From: Caballeronia pedi
Lineage (GTDB): Bacteria; Pseudomonadota; Gammaproteobacteria; Burkholderiales; Burkholderiaceae
NCBI RefSeq assembly: GCF_001544915.2
Contig: NZ_FCOE02000010.1
Coordinates: 186,001 to 250,000 of the forward strand
DNA length: 64,000 nucleotides
Reading direction: 5' to 3'
The notes under the pieces were generated by a model. That model searched no databases, had not been told where the DNA came from, and saw only the letters and a program-made list of their open reading frames with translations. A program made the translations under genes and the position numbers. Shown in pieces: positions 54,344 to 63,327 of this stretch. The first letter of the stretch is position 1; each line of letters begins with the position of its first letter.

Positions 54344-55273
54344 CTACCGCGGTTTCGAATCTACTCTCCGCGCGAGAAACTCCCGGATCAGCGGCACCAT
54401 CTCATCTGCCTTGTCCTCCAAAGCAAAATGACCCGTATCGAGCAAATGGGTCTCGACTTCCGGCAAATCGTTTTTGTATGGGTATGCGCCGTCCGCAGGG
54501 AAGATGAAGTCGTTTTTGCCCCACACGATCAACATTGGAGGTTTGAACTCCCGGAAGTACGCCTGCAGCTGCGGGTATAGGGGCAGATTGGTTCGATAGT
54601 CATAGAACAGGTCGAGCTGGATGTCATTGTTGCCCGGGCGATCGAGTAAGGCTTGATCATGAACCCAGTTGTCCGGCGATATGCGGGTCCGGTCAGATAC
54701 GCCATCGGTATATTGAAAGATAGTCGTCTCGATCGTCAGTAGCGGCAGCAACGCCTTGCGGCTTGAATCCGAGCCGTCGGCCCAATAGGTCTTGATAGGG
54801 TCCCAGAACGCCTTGAGGCCTTCGTCATATGCGTTCCCGTTCTGGACAATAAAGCCGGTCACGCGGTCTGGATGCTTGAGAGCGAGTCGCCAGCCAACGG
54901 GCGCGCCATAGTCCATGACATACATTGCGTACCGGTTGATGCCGAGCTGATCGAGAAGTCCGTCCATCAACTCGCCGAATCGGTCGAACGTGTATGCGAA
55001 CTTCGCTCGATCCGGCATGTCGCTTTGACCAAAGCCGGGATAGTCCGGCGCGATCACGTGATATCGGTCCGCGAGTGCAGGCATCAGTTGCCTGAACATG
55101 TGGGACGACGTTGGGAACCCATGCAGAAGCAGAACAACAGGGGCGTCTTGGGGGCCAGCCTCGCGGAAGAAAATCGTTAGTCCGTCAATTGTCGCTGTCC
55201 GATAGTGGGTGACTGGCGGTGTCGCATTTGCGATGCTCACCGCAGGCGTAGCGTTCGAAGCGACTGTGTTCAT
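54344..55273 (-). CDS. Dehalogenase-type alpha/beta hydrolase
   Basis: A 309-residue hydrolase. The oxyanion region is [13 protein letters not shown]. The nucleophile region reads [10 protein letters not shown], with Asp where esterases have Ser, as in haloalkane and fluoroacetate dehalogenases and epoxide hydrolases. The acid is in WGKNDFIFP and the catalytic His in TGHFALED. The substrate is not determinable. No signal peptide is evident. The ATG at 55273 follows GGAG. Confidence 0.85.
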   Translation of the reverse strand: MNTVASNATPAVSIANATPPVTHYRTATIDGLTIFFREAGPQDAPVVLLLHGFPTSSHMFRQLMPALADRYHVIAPDYPGFGQSDMPDRAKFAYTFDRFGELMDGLLDQLGINRYAMYVMDYGAPVGWRLALKHPDRVTGFIVQNGNAYDEGLKAFWDPIKTYWADGSDSSRKALLPLLTIETTIFQYTDGVSDRTRISPDNWVHDQALLDRPGNNDIQLDLFYDYRTNLPLYPQLQAYFREFKPPMLIVWGKNDFIFPADGAYPYKNDLPEVETHLLDTGHFALEDKADEMVPLIREFLARRVDSKPR

Positions 55274-55378
55274 AACGATGCTCCATGGGCGGATAGGATC
55301 CCGCAGTTCAGGGCTAGGTGTACGACCGGACCAATACACTTCCAAGGTCGAGGAATTGGCGTGCCCAAAAACGAAAAG

Positions 55379-56026
55379 TCACGTCATCTTCGTGACGACC
55401 TCGTCAGTCGAGACAACAGCATGGGCGAGAAACGCATAGTTGATCATTGCGGCTTTGTAGCCATCTCCCCAAACGGGATGACGGGGCCCTGCGGTCGCGT
55501 CAGCGACGACATAGACCTCGAACCCCTGTTCGAGTAAATCTCTTAGGTGGGCCTCGACGCACATGTTGGCCAGCATCCCGCCGAGGACCACCCTGCGCAT
55601 AGAGCGCTTGCGCAGTTGGAGTACGAGGTCGTTCGTTTGCGGCCCGAAGACTTTGTGAGGACTGGCTACGATAGCGCCGCCGTCTTCGATATAGGGCTTG
55701 AATTCTTCAAGCCAGTCCGCGCCGGAGCCCTCGAATCCCTGTAGGTTTAAAGGTCCCTCGCGCGAGAACGTCCCGGTCGAAAACTCGTCCGCTTCAAGTG
55801 GACCGTTAAATTTCCACGCACGATCGGTCGGAAAGAAATAATGAGGCGATATGAAAACGTTGAAATTCGCCGATTTCGCCGCTACAAAAATTCTCAGCAT
55901 ATTCTCGACGGTCTTGTTCTCCGTGACGCTAGCACCTACCGCCCCCCAATTCTTTCCGGATGGGCTCAGGACGTCGTTTTGCGGGTCGATGAAGACCACT
56001 GCCGTGTCGCTTTGATCGAGATTCAT
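55379..56026 (-). CDS. Isochorismatase-family cysteine hydrolase
   Basis: A 215-residue cytosolic amidase-like enzyme. The triad is visible: Asp in VFIDPQNDV, Lys in SPHKVFG and Cys in LANMCVEAHLRDLL. The family includes nicotinamidases, N-carbamoyl amidases and isochorismatases, and the substrate is unknown. It is on the same strand as the dehalogenase-like gene, 105 bases upstream of it. Confidence 0.85.
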   Translation of the reverse strand: MNLDQSDTAVVFIDPQNDVLSPSGKNWGAVGASVTENKTVENMLRIFVAAKSANFNVFISPHYFFPTDRAWKFNGPLEADEFSTGTFSREGPLNLQGFEGSGADWLEEFKPYIEDGGAIVASPHKVFGPQTNDLVLQLRKRSMRRVVLGGMLANMCVEAHLRDLLEQGFEVYVVADATAGPRHPVWGDGYKAAMINYAFLAHAVVSTDEVVTKMT

Positions 56027-56750
56027 CCTAGACCCTCGCCGAGAGGTAATTGGGCAGCGTGGAGATCGCTCACAAATTCGGTCGCCGGGACGCGAACGTT
56101 GAATCAGCGCTGCGATAGCAAGTGATCGGATCACTGTCCAACAGCAAGCGCCTGACGCCAGATCACCGGTGAAGGCAAACGGTCCGCATGCCGGCTCGAA
56201 TGCGAGCAGCAACCATAGTTGGTTGAAGAACTTTCGTCAGCCGTTGCGTGGTCGGGTGTAGATGTCCGCCGGAATTCCGTACGGCCGTCAGCGGCGTCGG
56301 TCTGCGACGCTACGATCGATTCTTATTCTAGTAGGTCGGAGCGGTGGCGATTAATATTTCTTTGAGGAAGTTTGATCTACTGACGATCGGTCACAAGAGC
56401 GTAGCGCCGAGAGGATGTCTAGGGGGAGTGTCCATGGTGCACCGCGCAAGACAGCTGGACGATGCTATTCCAGCCGTCTCTACACCTTTTCACTATTGAC
56501 TCAACGAGGTGACTGCCCACCCCCGCACAACGAGTAGCAAACAAGGGACTGATCTAACAGATTCATTAAAAGTTGAACGCCACTATGTAGCGGCAACTCG
56601 GCTCGAGACGTTTCGAGTCGACCTCGTTGCGGTCATCGGGTCAACGCGAACTCGACGTTCGCTTTCCTGGCTGGAACGACGCGTGGCCAGAACGTTTGGC
56701 GGCCTCGGCTAATATGGCGGCCTGTCCGATGACTTCCCTTCGACCTTCCC
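56027..56750. other. Divergent intergenic region before the LysR gene
   Basis: 724 bases between the leftward hydrolase and the rightward LysR gene. There are short frames but none with a ribosome-binding site or recognisable sequence. The base composition resembles other decayed parts of the cargo. It should hold the divergent promoters. Confidence 0.5.
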
Positions 56751-57641
56751 ATGCATGCTCCAGCCAGCCAGGACCTCCAGGTCCGCATGTTTGTCGCCGT
56801 CGCGAGAGCGAATTCGCTCCGCGAGGCGGCCGACATCCTCGGCGTGACGCAACCCGCGGTCAGCAAACAGATTCGAGCACTCGAAGCCTCGCTCGGCAGG
56901 ACGCTCTTCCTGCGACACGGACGGGGGATGCAACTGACGCCGGACGGCCGCGGGCTGTTCCTTGAACTCGAACCGCTGATCAACGCGCTCGATACGGCAC
57001 TTGTGCGTTCGTCGCTGCAATCGCAACAAGGTGGCACGCTGCGAATCGCGACGGTACAGACGTTGGTAGCCTCGTTCATCTCGATGCTGAGCCGCGAGCT
57101 GTTCGATGTCTATCCGAACCTGAGTCTGACGATCCATTGCGACAGTTCCACGAACGTCGTGGAAAGTATCGAACGGGACCGCGCCGATATCGGTTTCGTC
57201 TATGAAACGGCCGTGGATGGCCCGGATCTCGTCAGTCAGCCACTGTTCGAGGAGACACTGGCGCTGTACACCCGCTTCGACGTTGAAGCTGACGAGCCTT
57301 TAAATCTTGTGGCCCTGAAGCTGATTGTCCCGCCGCGCGCGTATGCGTTGCGTCGGATAGTCGAGCGCGCGCTTGGAGCTCCGGTTCAGCCCTACATCGA
57401 ATGTGATTCCCTCGAACTTAGCCTGCGGCTCGTGTCGATGACCGACGGCGTCACGGTATTGCCGTCCACATTGCCTCGCGACATGGTCGAGGATCGAGGG
57501 TTGCGGCGCCGGCTTCTTCCCTCGATGCCAGCTCGCAGGCTGGTCGCACTGTCGCGCAGCGGGCATCGCGCATCGCCGGCGTTCGATGCCGCGCTCGAAA
57601 TTGCACGCCGCATTGGTACGCGCGCGATAACACCAGGTTAA
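56751..57641 (+). CDS. LysR-family transcriptional regulator
   Basis: A 296-residue activator or repressor with an N-terminal winged HTH (FVAVARANSLREAADILGVT, QPAVSKQIRALEASLGRTLF) and a C-terminal effector-binding domain from about residue 95. It lies 101 bases upstream of an MHS transporter and an aldolase on the same strand, which it probably regulates in response to the transported substrate. Confidence 0.92.
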   Translation: MHAPASQDLQVRMFVAVARANSLREAADILGVTQPAVSKQIRALEASLGRTLFLRHGRGMQLTPDGRGLFLELEPLINALDTALVRSSLQSQQGGTLRIATVQTLVASFISMLSRELFDVYPNLSLTIHCDSSTNVVESIERDRADIGFVYETAVDGPDLVSQPLFEETLALYTRFDVEADEPLNLVALKLIVPPRAYALRRIVERALGAPVQPYIECDSLELSLRLVSMTDGVTVLPSTLPRDMVEDRGLRRRLLPSMPARRLVALSRSGHRASPAFDAALEIARRIGTRAITPG

Positions 57642-57742
57642 GCCAGACTTATTTCTGGACGCATGGCTCGTCGCGTGCGTGGGACGAATACTGACGACAG
57701 TTCGGCGGTTCCACGCCGACCCCATACGTCAGGAGACGTCAC

Positions 57743-59092
57743 GTGAATGAACCGCTTCCCATGCTCGGCAACCTCGCCGGCGCGGCGCCCCAGACCATGC
57801 CGGGCGCGCGCGGCAAGGCGATCCTTTCGGCCACCGCCGGTTCGATCATAGAGGGCTTCGACTTCATCGCATACGGTACCGCCGCGGCGCTCGTGTTCAA
57901 TCGGCAGTTCTTCCCGAACCTCGATCCGGCGAGCGCGACGCTCGCGTCGTTCGGTGCGTTCGCGACCGGGCTCTTTGCGCGGCCGCTTGGTGCAATCCTG
58001 TTCGGCCACTTCGGCGATCGCCTCGGGCGCCGTGCAATGCTGATGGTCTCGTTGTTCCTGATGGGTGGCTCGACCGTCGCGATCGGCCTGATTCCCAACT
58101 ATGCCTCAATCGGTGTGTGGTCGGCCGTACTGCTCGTCGCTTTGCGGATTTTGCAGGGTGTCGCGCTGGGCGGGGAAATGGGAGGCGCGGTGCTGATGGC
58201 CGTCGAGCATGCACCCGCGAGTCGCGCGGCGCTGTTCGGCAGCCTGCCGCAGATCGGGCCGCCACTCGGCCTACTGCTATCGACAGGCGCGTTCAATCTG
58301 CTGACACGGCTTCCAGAAGGCGCTTTCCAGAGCTGGGGGTGGCGTGTACCGTTCATCGCAAGCGTCGTCCTCGTCGGGCTCGGAGCGTTCGTGCGGCGCA
58401 GCGTTGGCGAATCGCCCGCGTTCGAACGCGCGGTCGCCGGGCACGGGCCGCGCGATGTGCCGCTCTTGCAACTGCTCGCACGTCACAAGCGGTCGTTGCT
58501 GCTCGCAATCGGCGCGAAGTTACCCGAAGTGACGCTCTATTACGTGCTTACGGTATTCATGATCGCCTATGCGTCGACGCACCTCGGCTTTGGCCGCGCC
58601 GATGTACTGTCCGCCGTCATGATGGGTGCCGCGTTGCAGATCGTCACGCTTCCGCTCTTCGGCTGGCTCGCCGACCGCGTGGGTGTCCGACGCTTCTATC
58701 TTGCCGGCGCGCTGGCGATGGCGGTCTGCGCCGTGCCGTTACTGCGTTGGATCGATAGCGGCAGCCTTGTCGCGCTGAAATGTGCAATGGCACTCGCGCT
58801 CGGCATCAACTATTCACTTCTTTTCGGTCCGCAATCGGCGCTATTCGCAGCGCAGTTTCCGGTCGATGTGCGCTGCTCCGGCATCTCGATCGGAATTCAA
58901 TTCGCGGCGGCGATCGGTGGTGGCCTCGCGCCAATTGTCGCAACATCACTCACCGCGCGCTATCACGGGCTGCAGGCTATCGCGCTCTACATTGCCGTGC
59001 TCGCACTTGTGGCGGCACTCTGCACGCGGCTCATGAGCGGCGCCGTGCGAACGCATGCTAACCAGGCGCCGACGCGCACTCAAGGAGAATGA
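57743..59092 (+). CDS. MFS transporter, metabolite:H+ symporter (MHS) type
   Basis: A 449-residue inner-membrane permease with 12 predicted helices. The MHS/ShiA-KgtP pattern is clear: EGFDFIAYGTAAALVF in helix 1, GHFGDRLGRRAML as the loop 2-3 motif, RILQGVALGGEMGGAVL and a second loop motif LADRVGVRRF. It probably imports an organic acid. GTG start 57743 has AGGAG 8 bases upstream. The aldolase starts 4 bases after its stop. Confidence 0.9.
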   Translation: MNEPLPMLGNLAGAAPQTMPGARGKAILSATAGSIIEGFDFIAYGTAAALVFNRQFFPNLDPASATLASFGAFATGLFARPLGAILFGHFGDRLGRRAMLMVSLFLMGGSTVAIGLIPNYASIGVWSAVLLVALRILQGVALGGEMGGAVLMAVEHAPASRAALFGSLPQIGPPLGLLLSTGAFNLLTRLPEGAFQSWGWRVPFIASVVLVGLGAFVRRSVGESPAFERAVAGHGPRDVPLLQLLARHKRSLLLAIGAKLPEVTLYYVLTVFMIAYASTHLGFGRADVLSAVMMGAALQIVTLPLFGWLADRVGVRRFYLAGALAMAVCAVPLLRWIDSGSLVALKCAMALALGINYSLLFGPQSALFAAQFPVDVRCSGISIGIQFAAAIGGGLAPIVATSLTARYHGLQAIALYIAVLALVAALCTRLMSGAVRTHANQAPTRTQGE

Positions 59093-59096
59093 ACCG

Positions 59097-59828
59097 ATGA
59101 AGCCCCGTGCAACCGTAAGCGAACTTAGTGATGTGCAGCCGTGCGCGCCGCTCGATACATTAGCCGACGCGTGCCGTATCCTCTACGCGAAAGGCCACAT
59201 GGCTAGCCTGGCCGGACAAATCACGTGGCGCGATGCGCAGGGCCGCGGTTACTGGACGCCTGTGCTCGGCCAGAGCTTCGCACGCTCGAGCTCCACGTCG
59301 ATGATCCTCGTGGACGACGAGCTGAACGTGCTCGAAGGTTCGGGCGTGCCAAATCCGGCGGTGCGGTTCCATGCATGGGTTTATCGCCATCGGCCTGACG
59401 TGCACGCGATCGTTCACACCCATCCGCGTAACATCGCAGCGCTATCTATGCTGGGCATACCGCTGCCCGTCGCGCACATGGACGCGTGCATGTTCCACGA
59501 CGATTGCGGGTTTCTCTCCGAATGGCCGGGTGTGCCGATCGACGACGAGGAAGGCCGCATCATTACAGCGGCGCTCGGCCGCTACCGGTCGGCACTGCTC
59601 GTCAACCATGGTTATATCTGCGCGTGTGCGTCGATCGAGGAGAGCATCTATCTCGCGGTGTCGATGGAGCAAGCGGCGGAGCAGGTGCTGCTCGCGATGG
59701 CGGCGGGGACGATCCAGCCGGTAAACGCGGATCTCGCAGCGGCCGCGCATGACTTTCTGCTGCAGCCATCGATTGTCCGGGCAACCTTCGCGTATTGGGC
59801 AGAGCAGGCTACGATGCCGGGGTCCTGA
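59097..59828 (+). CDS. Class II aldolase/adducin family protein
   Basis: A 243-residue enzyme with a Zn2+-binding aldolase fold. Metal ligands appear as IVHTHPRN and LVNHGYI; other family segments are YAKGHMASLAGQITWRD and the AVRFHAWVYRHRPDVHA helix. Relatives cleave or epimerise hydroxy-acid or sugar phosphates, and some act as decarboxylases on aromatic acids. Operon with the MHS permease suggests catabolism of the imported acid. ATG 59097 has AAGGAG 9 bases upstream. Confidence 0.85.
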   Translation: MKPRATVSELSDVQPCAPLDTLADACRILYAKGHMASLAGQITWRDAQGRGYWTPVLGQSFARSSSTSMILVDDELNVLEGSGVPNPAVRFHAWVYRHRPDVHAIVHTHPRNIAALSMLGIPLPVAHMDACMFHDDCGFLSEWPGVPIDDEEGRIITAALGRYRSALLVNHGYICACASIEESIYLAVSMEQAAEQVLLAMAAGTIQPVNADLAAAAHDFLLQPSIVRATFAYWAEQATMPGS

Positions 59829-60089
59829 CAGGGCATCGCAATCAGTTCTCTGCGTGCGACCTTGGCCGGCTGGCCCGCGAGGCTTTGGGATAGACCAGGA
59901 CGTAGCTGACCACGCACACGGGGCCTGTTGATAGAAAATCTTGGATTGCGTTGGTCGGTACATAGGCGCAGCGGGTGACCAGCCGCCCATCGTCGCACGA
60001 GTCGTGATCGGCGCAAGCCGACCCACACCGGCCGTTGCATACCTCCTCAATGCAGTGGCAGCCGGTCGAGTTTACCGGTCAATCTACAT

Positions 60090-60743
60090 TTAGCGCCGTG
60101 CATCACACACCGCCGGAACTGTCTCAGGAACGGTATCGAAAAGCCCCTTCATTGGGTTATTTAATTCGTGCTGCGTTTTCTCCAAAATTTCTATCTGCTT
60201 ATCTACACACGGTTGCAGGTCATCGAGACTCGGAAAATTCACACCCGAGGTGTTCGCGCTCGCAGTGAAAAAAGCAGGTTTGTCGGGAGTCGACTTCTCC
60301 CAGCCGGCTATAGTGACCTTATAGTTTTCAGTATGGGCTATAACGATGGCGAACACGTTTGGTATTCTGCCATCAACAAGCAGAGCGACTTTATTGCTGA
60401 TAAGGTCACTCATGCGCTCATTCGAACGCTGGGCCGTCGTTTGTATGTAGTTCCGCCATACTTTTATATCGTCGACCGTTCGTACGCCGCCGTCAAAGAA
60501 TACCAACCTGTCCGGGAAGTGGGCTTTATGAAAAATTTCCCACGTTCGTGTATTTTCCAACAGCTCTGCACGCAAAGGCCTGTAAACGACGTTTAACTGA
60601 GAATCTACGCGCTTTACTTGATCTTGTCTGTGATCTACTAAAGAATGCAAAAAATAGCCGGCGATTGCAGCTATAAACGACTTCAACAGACCAAAGAATA
60701 GCTTGCTCCATGCACCGTTTGTTCTGTCCGATCTTCCAGCCAT
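60090..60743 (-). CDS. Membrane-anchored hypothetical protein A
   Basis: A 217-residue protein with one N-terminal helix (LLKSFIAAIAGYFLHSLV) and a soluble, mostly helical remainder that resembles abi- or exclusion-type prophage proteins in layout only. It has a strong GGAGGAG site before the ATG. The low GC content differs from the chromosome. No family is recognised. It shares size and topology with the protein at 61281 and lies at the prophage edge, where superinfection-exclusion genes are often found (inference). Confidence 0.6.
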   Translation of the reverse strand: MAGRSDRTNGAWSKLFFGLLKSFIAAIAGYFLHSLVDHRQDQVKRVDSQLNVVYRPLRAELLENTRTWEIFHKAHFPDRLVFFDGGVRTVDDIKVWRNYIQTTAQRSNERMSDLISNKVALLVDGRIPNVFAIVIAHTENYKVTIAGWEKSTPDKPAFFTASANTSGVNFPSLDDLQPCVDKQIEILEKTQHELNNPMKGLFDTVPETVPAVCDARR

Positions 60744-61280
60744 TTTCTCCTCCGCTCATGGTGTTTGTCGACCATGGCTGCCTTGGGCCGCGCTACAACT
60801 TTTTTGCCCTCGCCTCGCACTCGGCCCAGACTAGCGCGGCGCGCTGTCGAGAGTCTCTTAATATGCTCTATCAATTAGGTCTTCCTTTAAAACGGAGGTT
60901 GCATGACCTCGAACACAGTAGGGAACGAGCGCATGTGTGGCAATCTACACTTTCGCGAAGGACTACAGCAACTACTGGGATTGGCAAAAGCGGTGGAGCC
61001 GTCATACCGAACCGCGCAAAGCGACCGCGGTTTCGCGCGGAACGAATCTTCAACCATCACGCGGTGCAAATGCACGAATGGCAAAAGATGGCGGCCACCC
61101 GATCCGCCCCCGTATCGGCCCACGTTGATCGCTCCGCATCCGGCAAAAGTCCGCCGACTCGGAACGAACCGTCGACCTACGAAAGTCAACGGCGTACTCC
61201 GAGTTGAAACGGTCGTTCAGTTTACTCTGAACTGGATCGGCGTCGATAGCCAATCGTCCTTGGTTACCCAAATGGATAGC
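60744..61280. other. Intergenic region
   Basis: 537 bases between the two membrane-anchored protein genes. A frame starting MCGNLHF is present (ATG 60933 region) but breaks down without a recognisable domain. No gene is assigned. Confidence 0.45.
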
Positions 61281-61961
61281 TCAAGACTCGTCGTGGTCAA
61301 GTCTCCATGGTTCGTTCACAAGTTCCTTCTTCGCGCCCATCGCCGTAAATGTCATTACCTCCGTCACTCGATACAATGAGATCATCAAACCCCGAAGCTC
61401 CTGTCCGGTTGTCTGATAATTGAAGAACTCATTCTTGGCACGATGTCTTAGCGCCGCGTTAGCGCTCGTGAGCTTTGCCTTGAGTGTTGCATTAACAGCC
61501 GCTTCAAAGCGATACTGTTCGGTAATAGGATCGGCCTCAGCGAGGCCAGCTTGCATAATCGCATCGTCCCGCGCCACGCAGGCTTCATTGTTGATTTCCA
61601 TCAACCGGCGTAGATCTTCGTATCTCGCCTGTACGTCCAACAGTCTTGCGAAAAGCTCTCGTTTCCCTTGATTAAGGATAAACGTCAGACTCTTCATGTC
61701 GATCACCAGCCATTCCGAGAATGACAAGAAAGAAGGGGATATCTGGAGCCAGTCGGGATACTTGTTCTTTGTGGTTGCCTCGGCCTGGAGGTGGGCGCGG
61801 AAGATTACGAAATCCCCGTACTGTTTGGACAAAATCGAGATCGCCATATTGCCAGCAGCAAGATTGGCGCGCTTTTGTTCAACATGGTCAAAATAGCGAT
61901 TCGAAAGAAATGCTAGACCTGCACCAACAAAACTGCCGAATAGAGTTGAAAAGGCAATCAT
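61281..61961 (-). CDS. Membrane-anchored hypothetical protein B
   Basis: A 226-residue protein. One N-terminal helix (IAFSTLFGSFVGAGLAFLSN) is followed by a charged, almost entirely helical domain (RLLDVQARYEDLRRLMEINN, later ALRHRAKNEFFNYQTTGQEL), probably a cytosolic coiled coil. No family is recognised. The ATG at 61961 is preferred over an upstream in-frame one because the helix begins there. It is the last clear gene before attR. Confidence 0.6.
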   Translation of the reverse strand: MIAFSTLFGSFVGAGLAFLSNRYFDHVEQKRANLAAGNMAISILSKQYGDFVIFRAHLQAEATTKNKYPDWLQISPSFLSFSEWLVIDMKSLTFILNQGKRELFARLLDVQARYEDLRRLMEINNEACVARDDAIMQAGLAEADPITEQYRFEAAVNATLKAKLTSANAALRHRAKNEFFNYQTTGQELRGLMISLYRVTEVMTFTAMGAKKELVNEPWRLDHDES

Positions 61962-62601
61962 GGACGGATCTCTTGGTAGCGTAGGTTGGCGCGGACGAAC
62001 GCATTGTTTCGATGGATTATGCCCTGCCGACGACAAAACCCGCTGTATTCACGTAAATCACGCAGCGACGTTTCAGGCGAACGGCCGCTTTGAGATGTGA
62101 AGCTAGCGTTCGAGCGTCCGGGTGCCCGACTTGGTGAACGTCGTGTCTTGGCCGACTGCTGAACTCCGCAGCGGCAGTAGCCATGACAACGGCAGCCGCG
62201 TGCAATTGGATACGTCCTGCATTTTGCATGCTTGGTCTACAGTCTTTGAAACTTTTCAGGGCAGACCTTTGACGAGCAACTTCGCCTGCGCCCTGGAATT
62301 GAGCCGGCGCAGCGACCTTGAAGATCGAGCACTTAGCGAAGACGCAGAGTGAGTCGTCGGTGAAGCGCCGTGTCGTCTATCCGGCGATACGCAGCGTCTA
62401 GAAAAATCTGAGCGTCAAGATGCGAAGGCAACATCAAAAAGAACGACTACCGATGTTTCGCAATGGGGTCCGTTCAGCTATCGAGGATTCCTCGTTCCAC
62501 CCCTCGCCAAAATAAGACGACTTCAGCATCGTGCTACGGATTTGCTACAGCGAGACGCACGAAGCTTGACTGACAGGCGTTGCGCCCATCATTCCACCCC
62601 G
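61962..62601. other. Right end of the prophage, non-coding
   Basis: 640 bases with no supported gene. The pair of GCTAC motifs at 62533 and 62544, 11 bases apart, mirrors those near the left end and marks the integrase arm region. Confidence 0.5.
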
Positions 62602-62615
62602 TGAACTACGGGGAG
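62602..62615. repeat. attR core (14-bp direct repeat, right copy)
   Basis: TGAACTACGGGGAG, identical to 8569-8582. On the prophage side it continues on the minus strand as CGGGGTGGAATGA, which keeps part of the tRNA D-arm pattern. Confidence 0.75.
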
Positions 62616-62654
62616 CGGACCGCGCCCGGCCGATGCGTCGGCGAGCGAGCGCAG

Positions 62655-62677
62655 AGTATAGCAAACGCTATCGGCGG
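62655..62677 (-). promoter_or_regulatory. Probable native promoter of tRNA-Arg, displaced by the prophage
   Basis: On the minus strand TGCTATACT gives an extended minus-10 box, with a GC-rich discriminator and 39 bases to where the tRNA would begin if the prophage were absent. The minus-35 is weak. This layout fits a stable-RNA promoter. Confidence 0.4.
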
Positions 62678-62789
62678 GATCGGCTTGAACGCGAAGAAAA
62701 TCGGACGCTTCAACACGTGTCGATAAAAATCGCGAAAACCAAGGGTTTATCCCTATCAAGTCGCGTCGAAGTCTGCCGCCATCGGAGTA

Positions 62790-63095
62790 ATGGACCCATT
62801 TCCCGATATCAAGCCGCAGGGCGCGTTTTCGGCGTTGCTGGCAGACCAGGACCTGACGCACCTCGAACGGGTGTTGCGTCGTTCATTGTCGTGCGATCTC
62901 GGCGGGCCGTTGCTGCCGCCTTCGTACTGGCGCGAGCGGCTGGCTTCCATCACGCGCCAGTCGCATCTCTCTCACACGCAGATTCAGACGGTTCACCGCC
63001 TGTATCTGCATATCGACGCGTTCGAAGCCGCCGGGCGCGAACGCGAACAAGCGCCCGCCGTCGCTGCCGGCCGCGGGACGTCTTCAGGCGTCTGA
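62790..63095 (+). CDS. Conserved hypothetical protein
   Basis: A 101-residue soluble protein (LLADQDLTHLERVLRRSLSC, then PPSYWRERLASI) with a GGAG site before the ATG. It is chromosomal and probably Burkholderiaceae-specific; no function is known. It converges with the small membrane protein gene, whose stop lies 8 bases away. Confidence 0.65.
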   Translation: MDPFPDIKPQGAFSALLADQDLTHLERVLRRSLSCDLGGPLLPPSYWRERLASITRQSHLSHTQIQTVHRLYLHIDAFEAAGREREQAPAVAAGRGTSSGV

Positions 63096-63102
63096 GCGCG
63101 CT

Positions 63103-63267
63103 TCAATGACGATGCCTGAGCCACCATTCGCGCAACGGATGCCGATGCGCGTGATCGCGCGCCGCCACGCGCTTGCGATGCTCATCGCGCCAATCCTGCG
63201 CGAGCAGCACGATGACGATCGTCGCGAGGCACGCGAGCCCGACGAAAATGCTCGAAAAATCCCACAT
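63103..63267 (-). CDS. Small single-helix membrane protein
   Basis: A 54-residue protein. ATG 63267 has an AGGAGG site 6 bases upstream. One membrane helix (IFVGLACLATIVIVLL) is followed by a basic, His/Arg-rich tail (RDHAHRHPLREWWLRHRH). No family is recognised. Other frames over this stretch lack a ribosome-binding site. Confidence 0.65.
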   Translation of the reverse strand: MWDFSSIFVGLACLATIVIVLLAQDWRDEHRKRVAARDHAHRHPLREWWLRHRH

Positions 63268-63327
63268 GGCGCCCTCCTGCTTTTCGATGCCGCCATGCCT
63301 GAATTCTAGGTCACGGCGCGCGCCATC

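Larger units (their letters stand above)
8569..62615. mobile_element. Lambda/HK97-like siphovirus prophage with cargo, integrated in tRNA-Arg
   Basis: The element is about 54 kb. Support for its limits: a 14-bp direct repeat at both ends, an integrase directly inside the left end, paired GCTAC motifs 11 bases apart near both ends, and chromosomal genes on either side. It contains full packaging, head, long non-contractile tail, lysis, replication and lysogeny modules, so it may still be active. About 10 kb at each end is non-phage cargo. The exact crossover point within the repeat cannot be read from one sequence. Confidence 0.88.

Noticed and set aside
60903-61379. Frame with MCGNLHF, considered as an SOS-associated peptidase (SRAP) start
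   Set aside because: Only Met-Cys-Gly agrees; the rest lacks SRAP motifs and is Arg/Pro-rich.
62122-62352. 76-codon frame near attR
   Set aside because: No start signal or recognisable pattern.
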